Shown piece by piece: positions 1 through 5,494 of a DNA stretch of 7,437 nt; within the stretch, counting starts at the first letter, position 1, and each line of letters opens with the position of its first letter. The notes beneath the pieces were generated by a model, which made no database searches, was not told the origin of the DNA, and saw only the letters and a list, made by a program, of their open reading frames with translations. The stretch comes from an uncultured Verrucomicrobiota bacterium. Its GTDB lineage: Bacteria > Verrucomicrobiota > Kiritimatiellia > RFP12 > UBA1067. A program made the translations under genes and the position numbers. The stretch is taken from contig CAMEZU010000088.1 in the NCBI GenBank assembly GCA_945947925.1, positions 1-7,437 on the forward strand, given 5' to 3'.

Positions 1-56
1 CCCGGGCCTCGCGTTTTCCCTGGCCCTGACGTCAAGTCGCCAACAGCAGGGTGCGT

Positions 57-125
57 TTACTCGACCTCAAGGAAGACCTTGAAGAACCGGTGCTTCGCGT
101 CATCCTTCGCGGTGATCACATCATT
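57..125 (-). pseudogene. possible C-terminal remnant of a lost protein
   Basis: A 22-codon open stretch on the minus strand runs from just after an in-frame TAG (126-128) to a TAA at 57-59. Its peptide ends HRFFKVFLEVE and contains VITAKDDAK. It has the codon style of real genes here, and the FFKV-type ending recalls the last beta-strand of secreted PVC-type proteins. The stretch is short and has no start or ribosome site, and the same frame is closed upstream by the repeat cluster. It could be chance; I do not recognise a specific family. Confidence 0.2.
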
Positions 126-128
126 CTA

Positions 129-162
129 GCTCAGATGCACTTTTGCTCAGATGCTCAGATGC
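129..162. repeat. three copies of GCTCAGATGC
   Basis: The 10-mer GCTCAGATGC occurs at 129-138, 145-154 and 153-162. The last two overlap by two bases, which makes an 8-bp tandem unit. The repeats share the GATGC core with the palindromes at 213-269, so the pentamer GATGC or its complement GCATC occurs about ten times between 134 and 269. No coding frame runs through the cluster on either strand with believable composition. Confidence 0.55.
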
Positions 163-212
163 CGAGGTCGGTCAAGACCGCGCCAGCGGTGTTGACGAGC
201 AGAAGACATTTT

Positions 213-269
213 GATGCGGCATCAGAAGATGCTGCGATGCGGCATCAGAATTCCTTTTGATGCCGCATC
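213..269. repeat. three 11-bp palindromes at 23-bp spacing
   Basis: Copies of GATGCNGCATC start at 213, 236 and 259, exactly 23 bases apart. Each is itself a palindrome around one central base (G, G, C on the plus strand). The first two copies share a longer 15-base direct repeat ending in AGAA, and the first and third share four T's on the left. A degenerate half-site GATGCTGC lies at 228-235. The set lies 41 bases past the rhaT stop, in non-coding sequence. It could be a small operator-like array, a REP-type element, or debris of repeat expansion. Confidence 0.6.
236..269 (-). other. 12-bp stem-loop downstream of rhaT
   Basis: Bases 236-247 and 258-269 are perfect inverted complements (12 bp) around a 10-base loop holding an EcoRI-type GAATTC. 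It lies about 40 bases after the rhaT stop, where a transcript end would be expected. No run of U follows the stem on the minus strand, so it does not look like a standard intrinsic terminator; it might protect the 3' end of the message. Confidence 0.4.
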
Positions 270-310
270 ATATTCAACTCCGGGGATTCCGCCCCGTACG
301 TCAGTCCGGC

Positions 311-1348
311 TCAGAGGGACTTGGCGACGACGGCGATGCCGATCGAGGCGGCGAGGACGAGGAGGCCTGCGGCGAGCGCGGCCTTCGTCTTCGCTCCCGT
401 GCCCTTCCATTCGCCCAGGACGATGCCGAGGAGCGAGCTGAAGAGAACGCAGCTGCCCATCACGACCGCGAAGGAGATGTAGGCCATCGACCCCATCGCC
501 GGCTCGCCGATCTTCTGGCACGCGAACTGGCACGCCCAGACAATACCGGCGAGGGAGGCGAATGTAAAATTGAGAATGTAGAATGGAGAATGACGAGTGG
601 GAAGATAGTCTCCGAAGGACTTGTTCTTCGTGTTCTGCCAGAGGCACCACGCGGCGTTCACCGCGAAGCCGCCCCAGAGGACGACGACAAGGACCGGCAT
701 GCCGATCCACTTCGCGCCCGCACCGGCCGCGGCCGCGGCGGACTGGAGCGCGCCGCCGGACTGCAGGCCGAAGTTCATGCCCGCGGAGGCGATGCCCGAG
801 AAGAGCGCGACGACCATGCCCTTCTTGAAGTCGAACTCGGCGACGGCCTTCTTCTTGGCCTCCTCGTCCAGCTCGCCTTCCTTCAGCTTGCCGGCGAGAC
901 CGACGAGGACGATGCCGACGAGGGAGACGATAACGGACGCGAGCGTCATCACGGCCGCCTTGTTCGCAACGAGGTCGCCGGCGTGGCCCGTCACGATCGG
1001 CGGGATGAGCGTACCGGTCGCGGAGCAGAGTCCGCAGCCGATCGCGAGGCCGAGTCCGATGCCGAGGTAGCGGATCATGAGTCCCCAGGTGAGGCCGCCG
1101 AGTCCCCACAGCGCGCCGAAGCCGACGCACAGCGCGAGCGTCTTGCCGTCCGCCCGGCCGATGACGCCGAAGAGGTCGGGACACGTCGCGAGCGCCAAGA
1201 CCATCGGAAAGACGATCAGTCCCGCAAGCGCGTAGACAAACCAGTAGGATTCGTACTTCCAGCCCTTGATGCCGCGGAACGGCAGGGCGAACACCGCGCC
1301 AGCGAGGCCGCCGAGCGCACAGATCATCGTCCCGAGAGTTGCGTTCAT
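311..1348 (-). CDS. rhaT: RhaT-family sugar/proton symporter (L-rhamnose transporter-like)
   Basis: This 345-residue inner-membrane protein resembles RhaT, the L-rhamnose:H+ symporter of the drug/metabolite transporter superfamily. About ten hydrophobic helices can be drawn (near 5-24, 35-55, 70-90, 92-112, 131-152, 178-198, 215-236, 257-277, 288-310 and 325-342). Family-like stretches are LPFRGIKGWKYESYW (22-36), GALWGLGGLTWGLMIRYLGI (78-97), GLAGKLKEG (150-158) and FDFKKGMVVALFSGIASAGM (172-191), and the ending LGIVLGEWKG. Length matches the E. coli protein (344). The ATG follows the aroK-aroA stop by 12 bases and has AAGGGAA seven bases upstream. No rhamnose-catabolism genes are nearby, so substrate is uncertain; L-rhamnose is the default from family, but another small polar solute is possible. 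Residues 251-264 are encoded by an AT-rich 7-bp repeat tract in the loop before helix 8, yet the frame stays open. Family assignment is firm, substrate is not. Confidence 0.85.
   Translation of the reverse strand: MNATLGTMICALGGLAGAVFALPFRGIKGWKYESYWFVYALAGLIVFPMVLALATCPDLFGVIGRADGKTLALCVGFGALWGLGGLTWGLMIRYLGIGLGLAIGCGLCSATGTLIPPIVTGHAGDLVANKAAVMTLASVIVSLVGIVLVGLAGKLKEGELDEEAKKKAVAEFDFKKGMVVALFSGIASAGMNFGLQSGGALQSAAAAAGAGAKWIGMPVLVVVLWGGFAVNAAWCLWQNTKNKSFGDYLPTRHSPFYILNFTFASLAGIVWACQFACQKIGEPAMGSMAYISFAVVMGSCVLFSSLLGIVLGEWKGTGAKTKAALAAGLLVLAASIGIAVVAKSL
558..599. repeat. six tandem 7-bp AT-rich units inside rhaT
   Basis: Read on the plus strand, six consecutive 7-mers can be laid out as GCGAATG, TAAAATT, GAGAATG, TAGAATG, GAGAATG and ACGAGTG, approximating NAGAATG. 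The tract is 42 bases (14 codons), so a 7-base period still leaves the rhaT frame intact. It encodes residues 251-264 (TRHSPFYILNFTFA) at the entry to a membrane helix. Its base composition is far more AT-rich than the surrounding gene. The central three units are the clearest; the outer ones are degenerate. Confidence 0.65.
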
Positions 1349-1355
1349 GTGGATG

Positions 1356-1362
1356 TTCCCTT
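1356..1362 (-). promoter_or_regulatory. ribosome binding site of rhaT
   Basis: AAGGGAA lies seven bases before the rhaT ATG at 1348 and overlaps the aroK-aroA stop codon. It supports the chosen start and reading from the same message. Confidence 0.6.
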
Positions 1363-2818
1363 AGTCGTTGCAATGAGGCGCGGCGTTTTTGCGCGCGCAA
1401 AGGCGGTGGAACTCGGACCAGAAGGTCGGGTAGGACTTCTTCACGCAGTCCGCGCCGTGGATGAGGGTCGGCGAGTCGGACACCGTGGAGAGGATCGCCG
1501 CCGCCATCGCGATGCGGTGGTCGTTCTTCGCGTCCACGTCGTTCGGATTGGCGAAGACCTCTGCCATCGCGGCGAGACGGTCGGACTCCTTCAGCCGCAG
1601 CCGCTCCGTCCCGACGAAGGTCGCGCGGTCGCCGAGCACGTGGTTCACGACGGCCAGCGCCGGATAGTTGTCGGGACAGCCCGAGACGTCGATCGTACCG
1701 CCCGCCACGATCTGCATGACGAGGTCGTCGACAACCCGGTCGGGCTGCTTCGAGTCGGGATTGAGTCCCTCGACCGCGAGGTCTGACCCGAGCGCCTCGG
1801 CCGCATACCAGAACGCGGCGCCGCTCCAGTCCGCCTCGGGCGCGAGGTCCGCCGGCGCGACATACGTCTGGTTGCCCGGCACCTTGAAGCCGGTCGCCGT
1901 CTCCTCGACGCGAATGCCGAAGCGTCCGATCACGTCAAGCGTCATGTCCACGTAGCCGCGCGACTGCAGCGGCGTCGTGAAGCGGATCTCGGAATCGCCC
2001 TTCAGGAGCGGCAGCGCGAAGAGGAGTCCCGTCACGAACTGCGAGGAGATGTCCCCGCGCAGCTCCTGCACGCCCGGCTCAAGCGTGTCGTATGTGAGCA
2101 TTGGACGGTCCGCCAGGCGTCCGCGGCGCACGAACTCGGCCTTGAGTCCGAGCGCAGCCGCGAGCGGCGCGAAGAAGCGGAGCGTCGACCCGCTCTCGCC
2201 GCAGTCGAGGACGGGATTGCGGTCCTCCAGCGCCTTGAGGCAGCGGAGGGTCGCGTCGATGTCCGCGCACGCGTCGGCGCAGGCCGGGAGCTCGGACACC
2301 TTCCTGCCGCTCAGGAATGCGGCGATCAGGAGACGGTGAAGATGCGACTTCGACACGGGCGGCGTCACGGACCCCTGCAGGAGGCCCGGCATCAGGATCG
2401 CGTCGTCGGGCTTGACGTGGTGCGCGAAGGACGCGTAGTGGGGACGGCGCTCGGCGAGCTTGTTGCCAAGGGGACGCGTCCCCTTCGCGGCCTCGATGCG
2501 CTGCGCGATCGTCTCGTCATCGACGTCAAGGACGACGACGAAGCCGTGCTCCTCGGCGTAGGCGCGGTTCTCGGGACGGAGCAGCGTGCCGCCGCCGAGG
2601 GCCACGATCGGGGCCTCGACGGACTTGAGCGTCTCGCTCTCGAGGTCGCGGAAGAACTTCTCGCCGTCCGTCGCGAAGATCTCGGGAATCGGACGCCCGT
2701 CGCGGCGCACGATCTCGGCGTCGAGATCGACGGCCTCGAGTCCGGTCTCCTCGTGCAGGCGCTTCGCCCAGGTGGATTTGCCGCTCGCCGGCGGTCCGTA
2801 CAGATACAGCGGTTTCAT
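1361..2818 (-). CDS. aroK-aroA: fused shikimate kinase / EPSP synthase (AroK-AroA)
   Basis: This 485-residue protein joins two successive pathway steps. Residues 1-137 are shikimate kinase (ATP-dependent 3-phosphorylation): P-loop GPPASGKST (8-16), Asp33 in DLDAEI, FFRDLE with Arg57, GGG at 75-77, lid GTRPL with Arg115, and RRPHY (124-128). Residues about 142-485 are EPSP synthase (adds enolpyruvate from PEP): SKSHLHR (156-162), ESGSTLR (208-214), RLADRP (234-239), SSQF (258-261), Asp383, LKESDR (409-414), NDHRIAM (432-438) and KKSYPTFW (460-467). All main active-site positions are present. The EPSP synthase part is about 345 residues against 427 in E. coli; three loop/hairpin regions are shortened. 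The start at 2818 overlaps the preceding stop as TGATG and directly begins the kinase fold; an in-frame ATG at 2854 would add 12 residues inside the upstream gene. The last residues (about 474-485) are a loose tail. Function of both halves is secure by motif. Confidence 0.93.
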   Translation of the reverse strand: MKPLYLYGPPASGKSTWAKRLHEETGLEAVDLDAEIVRRDGRPIPEIFATDGEKFFRDLESETLKSVEAPIVALGGGTLLRPENRAYAEEHGFVVVLDVDDETIAQRIEAAKGTRPLGNKLAERRPHYASFAHHVKPDDAILMPGLLQGSVTPPVSKSHLHRLLIAAFLSGRKVSELPACADACADIDATLRCLKALEDRNPVLDCGESGSTLRFFAPLAAALGLKAEFVRRGRLADRPMLTYDTLEPGVQELRGDISSQFVTGLLFALPLLKGDSEIRFTTPLQSRGYVDMTLDVIGRFGIRVEETATGFKVPGNQTYVAPADLAPEADWSGAAFWYAAEALGSDLAVEGLNPDSKQPDRVVDDLVMQIVAGGTIDVSGCPDNYPALAVVNHVLGDRATFVGTERLRLKESDRLAAMAEVFANPNDVDAKNDHRIAMAAAILSTVSDSPTLIHGADCVKKSYPTFWSEFHRLCARKNAAPHCND

Positions 2819-4680
2819 CACTGCCGCACTCCTCTCACATCGCCCCAGCCGCACGGCAGCGCGAAGACGACAGTGTTGCCCTCGCGCTTCTTGTCGCCCT
2901 TCATGAGCGGCTTGAGGCCTTCAAAAGTCAGTCCCTCGGGCAGAGTCACGGGGAGGTTCGCCTCCTTGAAACGCGCCGCAATCTCGTCCGCCCAGCCCGC
3001 GGGCGCAAGCTCGAGGCGCTCCGCGAGGCGCGCCTCCTCGACGCAGCCGATCGCCACGGCCTCGCCGTGCGAGACGGCGTAGTTCGTCGCCTTCTCGATC
3101 GCGTGCGCGACGGTGTGTCCGCAGTTGAGCTTCATGCGCTCGCCCGTCTTCTCGAGGGGATCGCGCTTGACGATGCCGATCTTGACGGACAGGTTCGCCT
3201 TGATCTCATCCGAGGTCGGGACGCCCGCGACGGACCCGTCGTGGGGAAGAGCGCCGATGATCTCGTGCTTGATCATCTCGGCGCGTCCGTCCGCCAGCCG
3301 CCGCGCGGGCAGCGTCTTCAGGAAGTTCGCGTCGATGATCACGCGACGCGGCGGATGGAAGGCGCCCGCCATGTTCTTGCCGACGGGGAGGTCGCAGGCG
3401 GTCTTGCCGCCGTAGGAGGCGTCCACCATCGCCAGGAGCGTCGTCGGAATGTTGATCCAGTCGATGCCGCGCATCCAGGTCGCCGCGGCGAAGCCGGTGA
3501 GGTCGCCCGTGACGCCGCCGCCGATCGCGGTCACGGTGTCCTTGCGGCCGAGGCCGGCCTTCGCAAAGGCGGACCAGATGTCCGTCACGGTGGCGATCGT
3601 CTTGTTCTCCTCGCCGGACGGAATGACGCAGATCGCCTTCTTCGCGAGCTCGGGATAGAGCGCGGCGACGTTGGAGTCGATGACGACGTTCGTGAGCTCG
3701 TCGACGGGCACGGGGATGAAGTCGACGCCCGCAGCATCGGTCAGGACCGCGTCCAGCACCGTGACGGCCGCGAGGGCCTCCACGACGGGAACCGCGCGGC
3801 GCGCGATGCACGGGTCGTGGCGTCCGCGCACCCGGAACGTCGTCTCGGTCATCGTCTTGAGGTCGACGCTCTTCTGCTCCAGGTAGATGGACGGCGTGGG
3901 CTTCAGCGCGACGCGGAAGACGAGGGGCATGCCGCTCGTCATGCCGCCGAGGACGCCGCCGTGGTTGTTCGTGGTCGTCACGACCTTGCCGTCGACGATC
4001 GCGAACGGGTCGTTGTTCTCGGAGCCCTTGAGTCCCGCTGCGGCGAAGCCGTTGCCGAACTCGACGCCCTTCACGCCGGGGATGCCGAAGATCGCCTGGG
4101 CGAGCGCGCCGTCGATGCCGTCGAACATGGAGCCGCCGAGACCGACGGGGAGTCCCGTCACGGTGCAGGTGACGATGCCGCCGACGGAGTCGCCCACGGC
4201 CTTCGCGGCGAGGATGTCGCCGACCTCGGTCAGGGTCGCGGACACGGCGATGCCGCGGCGCTTCAGCTCCTGGAGGCAAATGCCGCCTGCAATGCACATC
4301 GCGGCGGTGAGGCGTCCCGAATTGGACCCTCCGCCTGCGGGGATGCGTCCCGTCTTCACGTAGTTCGGGAAGTCGGCGTGGCCGGGCCGCGGGATCGTCT
4401 TCTCGTAGTCGCCGCTGCGCGTGTTGGTGTTGCGGATGATCGCCTCGACGGGCGCGCCGGTCGTCACGCCGTCCTGGAGCCCGGCCGTGAACTCGGGCAC
4501 GTCCGGCTCCTTGCGGGCGGTGGAGAACTTGTCGCGTCCGGGCGCACGGCGCTCCATGAACGCCTGCAGTTCGTCGCGGTCCACGGCGATGCCTGCGGGC
4601 AGACCCTCGAGGCGCATGCCGATGCACGGGGCGTGCGACTCTCCGTAAGTCTCAAGCTTCAGCGTCTTTCCGATTTTCAC
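2818..4680 (-). CDS. aroC-aroB: fused chorismate synthase / 3-dehydroquinate synthase (AroC-AroB)
   Basis: One uninterrupted frame of 620 residues encodes two shikimate enzymes. Residues 1-313 are chorismate synthase, which turns EPSP into chorismate using reduced FMN. Visible marks are TYGESHA (11-17), RRAPGR (44-49), RPGHADF (98-104), GGGSNSGRLTA (116-126) and RHDPCIARRAVPVVEAL (287-303). Residues about 318-620 are 3-dehydroquinate synthase, which turns DAHP into 3-dehydroquinate with NAD and a divalent metal. Marks are SGEENK (355-360), GGGVTGDLTGFAA (387-399), PTTLLAMVDASYGGKTA (412-428), GKNMAGAF (434-441), metal ligands Glu468, His522 and His538, and His526. Both halves are short: AroC lacks about 32 residues before GDSVGG, and AroB lacks about half of its first NAD-binding unit. 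The start is GTG, overlapping the tyrA stop, with GAGGAG 11 bases upstream. The join near residue 315 shows no linker. Two AroC motif positions differ from the norm (ESHA; Ala before GGG). Confidence 0.93.
   Translation of the reverse strand: MKIGKTLKLETYGESHAPCIGMRLEGLPAGIAVDRDELQAFMERRAPGRDKFSTARKEPDVPEFTAGLQDGVTTGAPVEAIIRNTNTRSGDYEKTIPRPGHADFPNYVKTGRIPAGGGSNSGRLTAAMCIAGGICLQELKRRGIAVSATLTEVGDILAAKAVGDSVGGIVTCTVTGLPVGLGGSMFDGIDGALAQAIFGIPGVKGVEFGNGFAAAGLKGSENNDPFAIVDGKVVTTTNNHGGVLGGMTSGMPLVFRVALKPTPSIYLEQKSVDLKTMTETTFRVRGRHDPCIARRAVPVVEALAAVTVLDAVLTDAAGVDFIPVPVDELTNVVIDSNVAALYPELAKKAICVIPSGEENKTIATVTDIWSAFAKAGLGRKDTVTAIGGGVTGDLTGFAAATWMRGIDWINIPTTLLAMVDASYGGKTACDLPVGKNMAGAFHPPRRVIIDANFLKTLPARRLADGRAEMIKHEIIGALPHDGSVAGVPTSDEIKANLSVKIGIVKRDPLEKTGERMKLNCGHTVAHAIEKATNYAVSHGEAVAIGCVEEARLAERLELAPAGWADEIAARFKEANLPVTLPEGLTFEGLKPLMKGDKKREGNTVVFALPCGWGDVRGVRQ
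2829..2833 (-). promoter_or_regulatory. ribosome binding site of aroK-aroA
   Basis: AGGAG (within GAGAGGAG) lies 10 bases before the ATG at 2818, inside the last codons of aroC-aroB. With the TGATG stop/start overlap it supports this start and suggests translational coupling. Confidence 0.55.
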
Positions 4681-5480
4681 AGCGTGATGTTCTCCTCGTC
4701 GATCTTGGCCTTGGCGACGACGCCGGTCTCGAGCGCCCGGTGGAGGCGCGCGCGGTCGTCGTCGGCGAGCGCCTCGCGGAAGTCCCGGAGCCGCGCGAGA
4801 TAGCGGTCGAGGACGGGCAGAAGCGCGTCGCGATTGTCAAAGAAAAGCTGGGTCCAGGTGTCCGGCTCGGGCGCGCCGACGCGCACCATGTCGCGGAAGC
4901 TACCTGCGGAGTAGCCGGCGTGGGAGACCGACAGCGGCTCGCGCACGTAGGCGGACGAGATCAGATGACAGAGCTGGCTCGTGAAGGCGATCATCTCGTC
5001 GTGGTGCGCAGGGTCGGTGATGACGACGCGTCTGAAGCCGAGCGTCCGGAAGAAGGCGTCGAGCGTCGCCAGGACCGTCTGCGGCGTCTCGGGGAACGGC
5101 GTGAGGATCATCGACGCGCCGTCGAAGAGGTTGGGGACGGCGTTCTCGTAGCCGACCTTCTCCTTGCCCGCCATCGGGTGTCCCGCGACGAAGTGCCAGC
5201 GCGTCTCCTTCGCGTACTTCGCGAGGGCGGCGCAGATCGGACGCTTGATGCCCGCGATGTCGACGACGATCGCGCCGTCCTTCAGGTTGCCCTTTGCGGC
5301 AATGGCGTCGACGAGCGCCGGGATGGCCTCGGGCGGAACCGCGACGAAGACGAGGTCGAACGCACCGAGGTCGGGCACGGGACCGCGTCCGCGGAAGACG
5401 GACGCCGCATGGCCGGCGCGCAGCGCGGCCTTTTCGATCGAACCGCCGATGAGACCCCTGCCGATGACTGCGACGTTCAT
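4677..5480 (-). CDS. tyrA: prephenate dehydrogenase (possibly arogenate dehydrogenase)
   Basis: This 267-residue enzyme would oxidatively decarboxylate prephenate to 4-hydroxyphenylpyruvate with NAD(P)+, the committed step to tyrosine. The N-terminal Rossmann motif GRGLIGGS is at residues 7-14, followed by VFVAVPPEAI. The family motif GHPMAGKE (100-107) carries the conserved active-site His101. The C-terminal helical domain shows SQLCHLISSA and AGSFRDMVRVGAPEPDTW, with the Arg region known to bind substrate carboxylate. There is no chorismate mutase or ACT domain, so feedback control by tyrosine through ACT is not expected here. I chose the ATG at 5480 because it has GGGAAGGA just upstream and immediately starts the Rossmann fold. 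An upstream in-frame ATG at 5702 would add 74 Arg/Gly-rich residues that only mirror the peptidase gene. The stop overlaps the next start as GTGA. Prephenate versus arogenate preference cannot be read from sequence. Confidence 0.93.
   Translation of the reverse strand: MNVAVIGRGLIGGSIEKAALRAGHAASVFRGRGPVPDLGAFDLVFVAVPPEAIPALVDAIAAKGNLKDGAIVVDIAGIKRPICAALAKYAKETRWHFVAGHPMAGKEKVGYENAVPNLFDGASMILTPFPETPQTVLATLDAFFRTLGFRRVVITDPAHHDEMIAFTSQLCHLISSAYVREPLSVSHAGYSAGSFRDMVRVGAPEPDTWTQLFFDNRDALLPVLDRYLARLRDFREALADDDRARLHRALETGVVAKAKIDEENITL
4692..4697 (-). promoter_or_regulatory. ribosome binding site of aroC-aroB
   Basis: GAGGAG lies 11 bases before the GTG start at 4680, inside the tyrA coding end. 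The spacing is long, so initiation probably also depends on ribosomes finishing tyrA at the GTGA overlap. Confidence 0.5.
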
Positions 5481-5484
5481 GGGA

Positions 5485-5492
5485 TCCTTCCC
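5485..5492 (-). promoter_or_regulatory. ribosome binding site of tyrA
   Basis: GGGAAGGA lies four bases before the ATG at 5480, between the peptidase stop and tyrA. It is the reason for preferring this start over the in-frame ATG at 5702. Confidence 0.7.
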
Positions 5493-5494
5493 GA

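Larger units (their letters stand above)
1..310. other. non-coding region beyond the last gene
   Basis: No intact gene is supported in these 310 bases. Open frames on the plus strand (for example 51-260) run through the repeats and give peptides without domain character. The region holds the repeat cluster at 129-162, the spaced palindromes at 213-269, the stem-loop at 236-269, a weak 5-bp stem at 281-296, and the possible gene tail at 57-125. No promoter for a rightward gene is clear. Confidence 0.6.

Noticed and set aside
51..260. Plus-strand open frame of 69 codons
   Set aside because: Passes through the repeat clusters, lacks a ribosome site and has no recognisable character.
213..269. 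CRISPR array
   Set aside because: Three 11-bp palindromes with 12-base gaps are too short for CRISPR repeats and spacers, and no cas gene is present.
281..296. Small hairpin (CGGGG/CCCCG) after rhaT as a terminator
   Set aside because: Only five pairs and no U-run follows on the minus strand.
222..1400. Minus-strand open frame of 392 residues overlapping rhaT
   Set aside because: Wrong frame of rhaT; Arg-rich and without hydrophobic pattern, while the rhaT frame gives a clear ten-helix transporter.
257..1786. Long plus-strand open frame (509 residues)
   Set aside because: It lies antisense to rhaT and aroK-aroA, is rich in Arg, Glu, Asp and Ala, and shows no domain; it is a shadow expected in GC-rich DNA.
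2819..2854. Upstream ATG adding 12 residues to AroK-AroA
   Set aside because: The TGATG overlap and the kinase fold beginning at once favour 2818; the extra residues lie within the aroC-aroB end.
3067..4803. Long plus-strand open frame (578 residues)
   Set aside because: Antisense to the well-supported AroC-AroB gene, with low-complexity Arg/Asp/Val/Gly/Ala composition and no motif.
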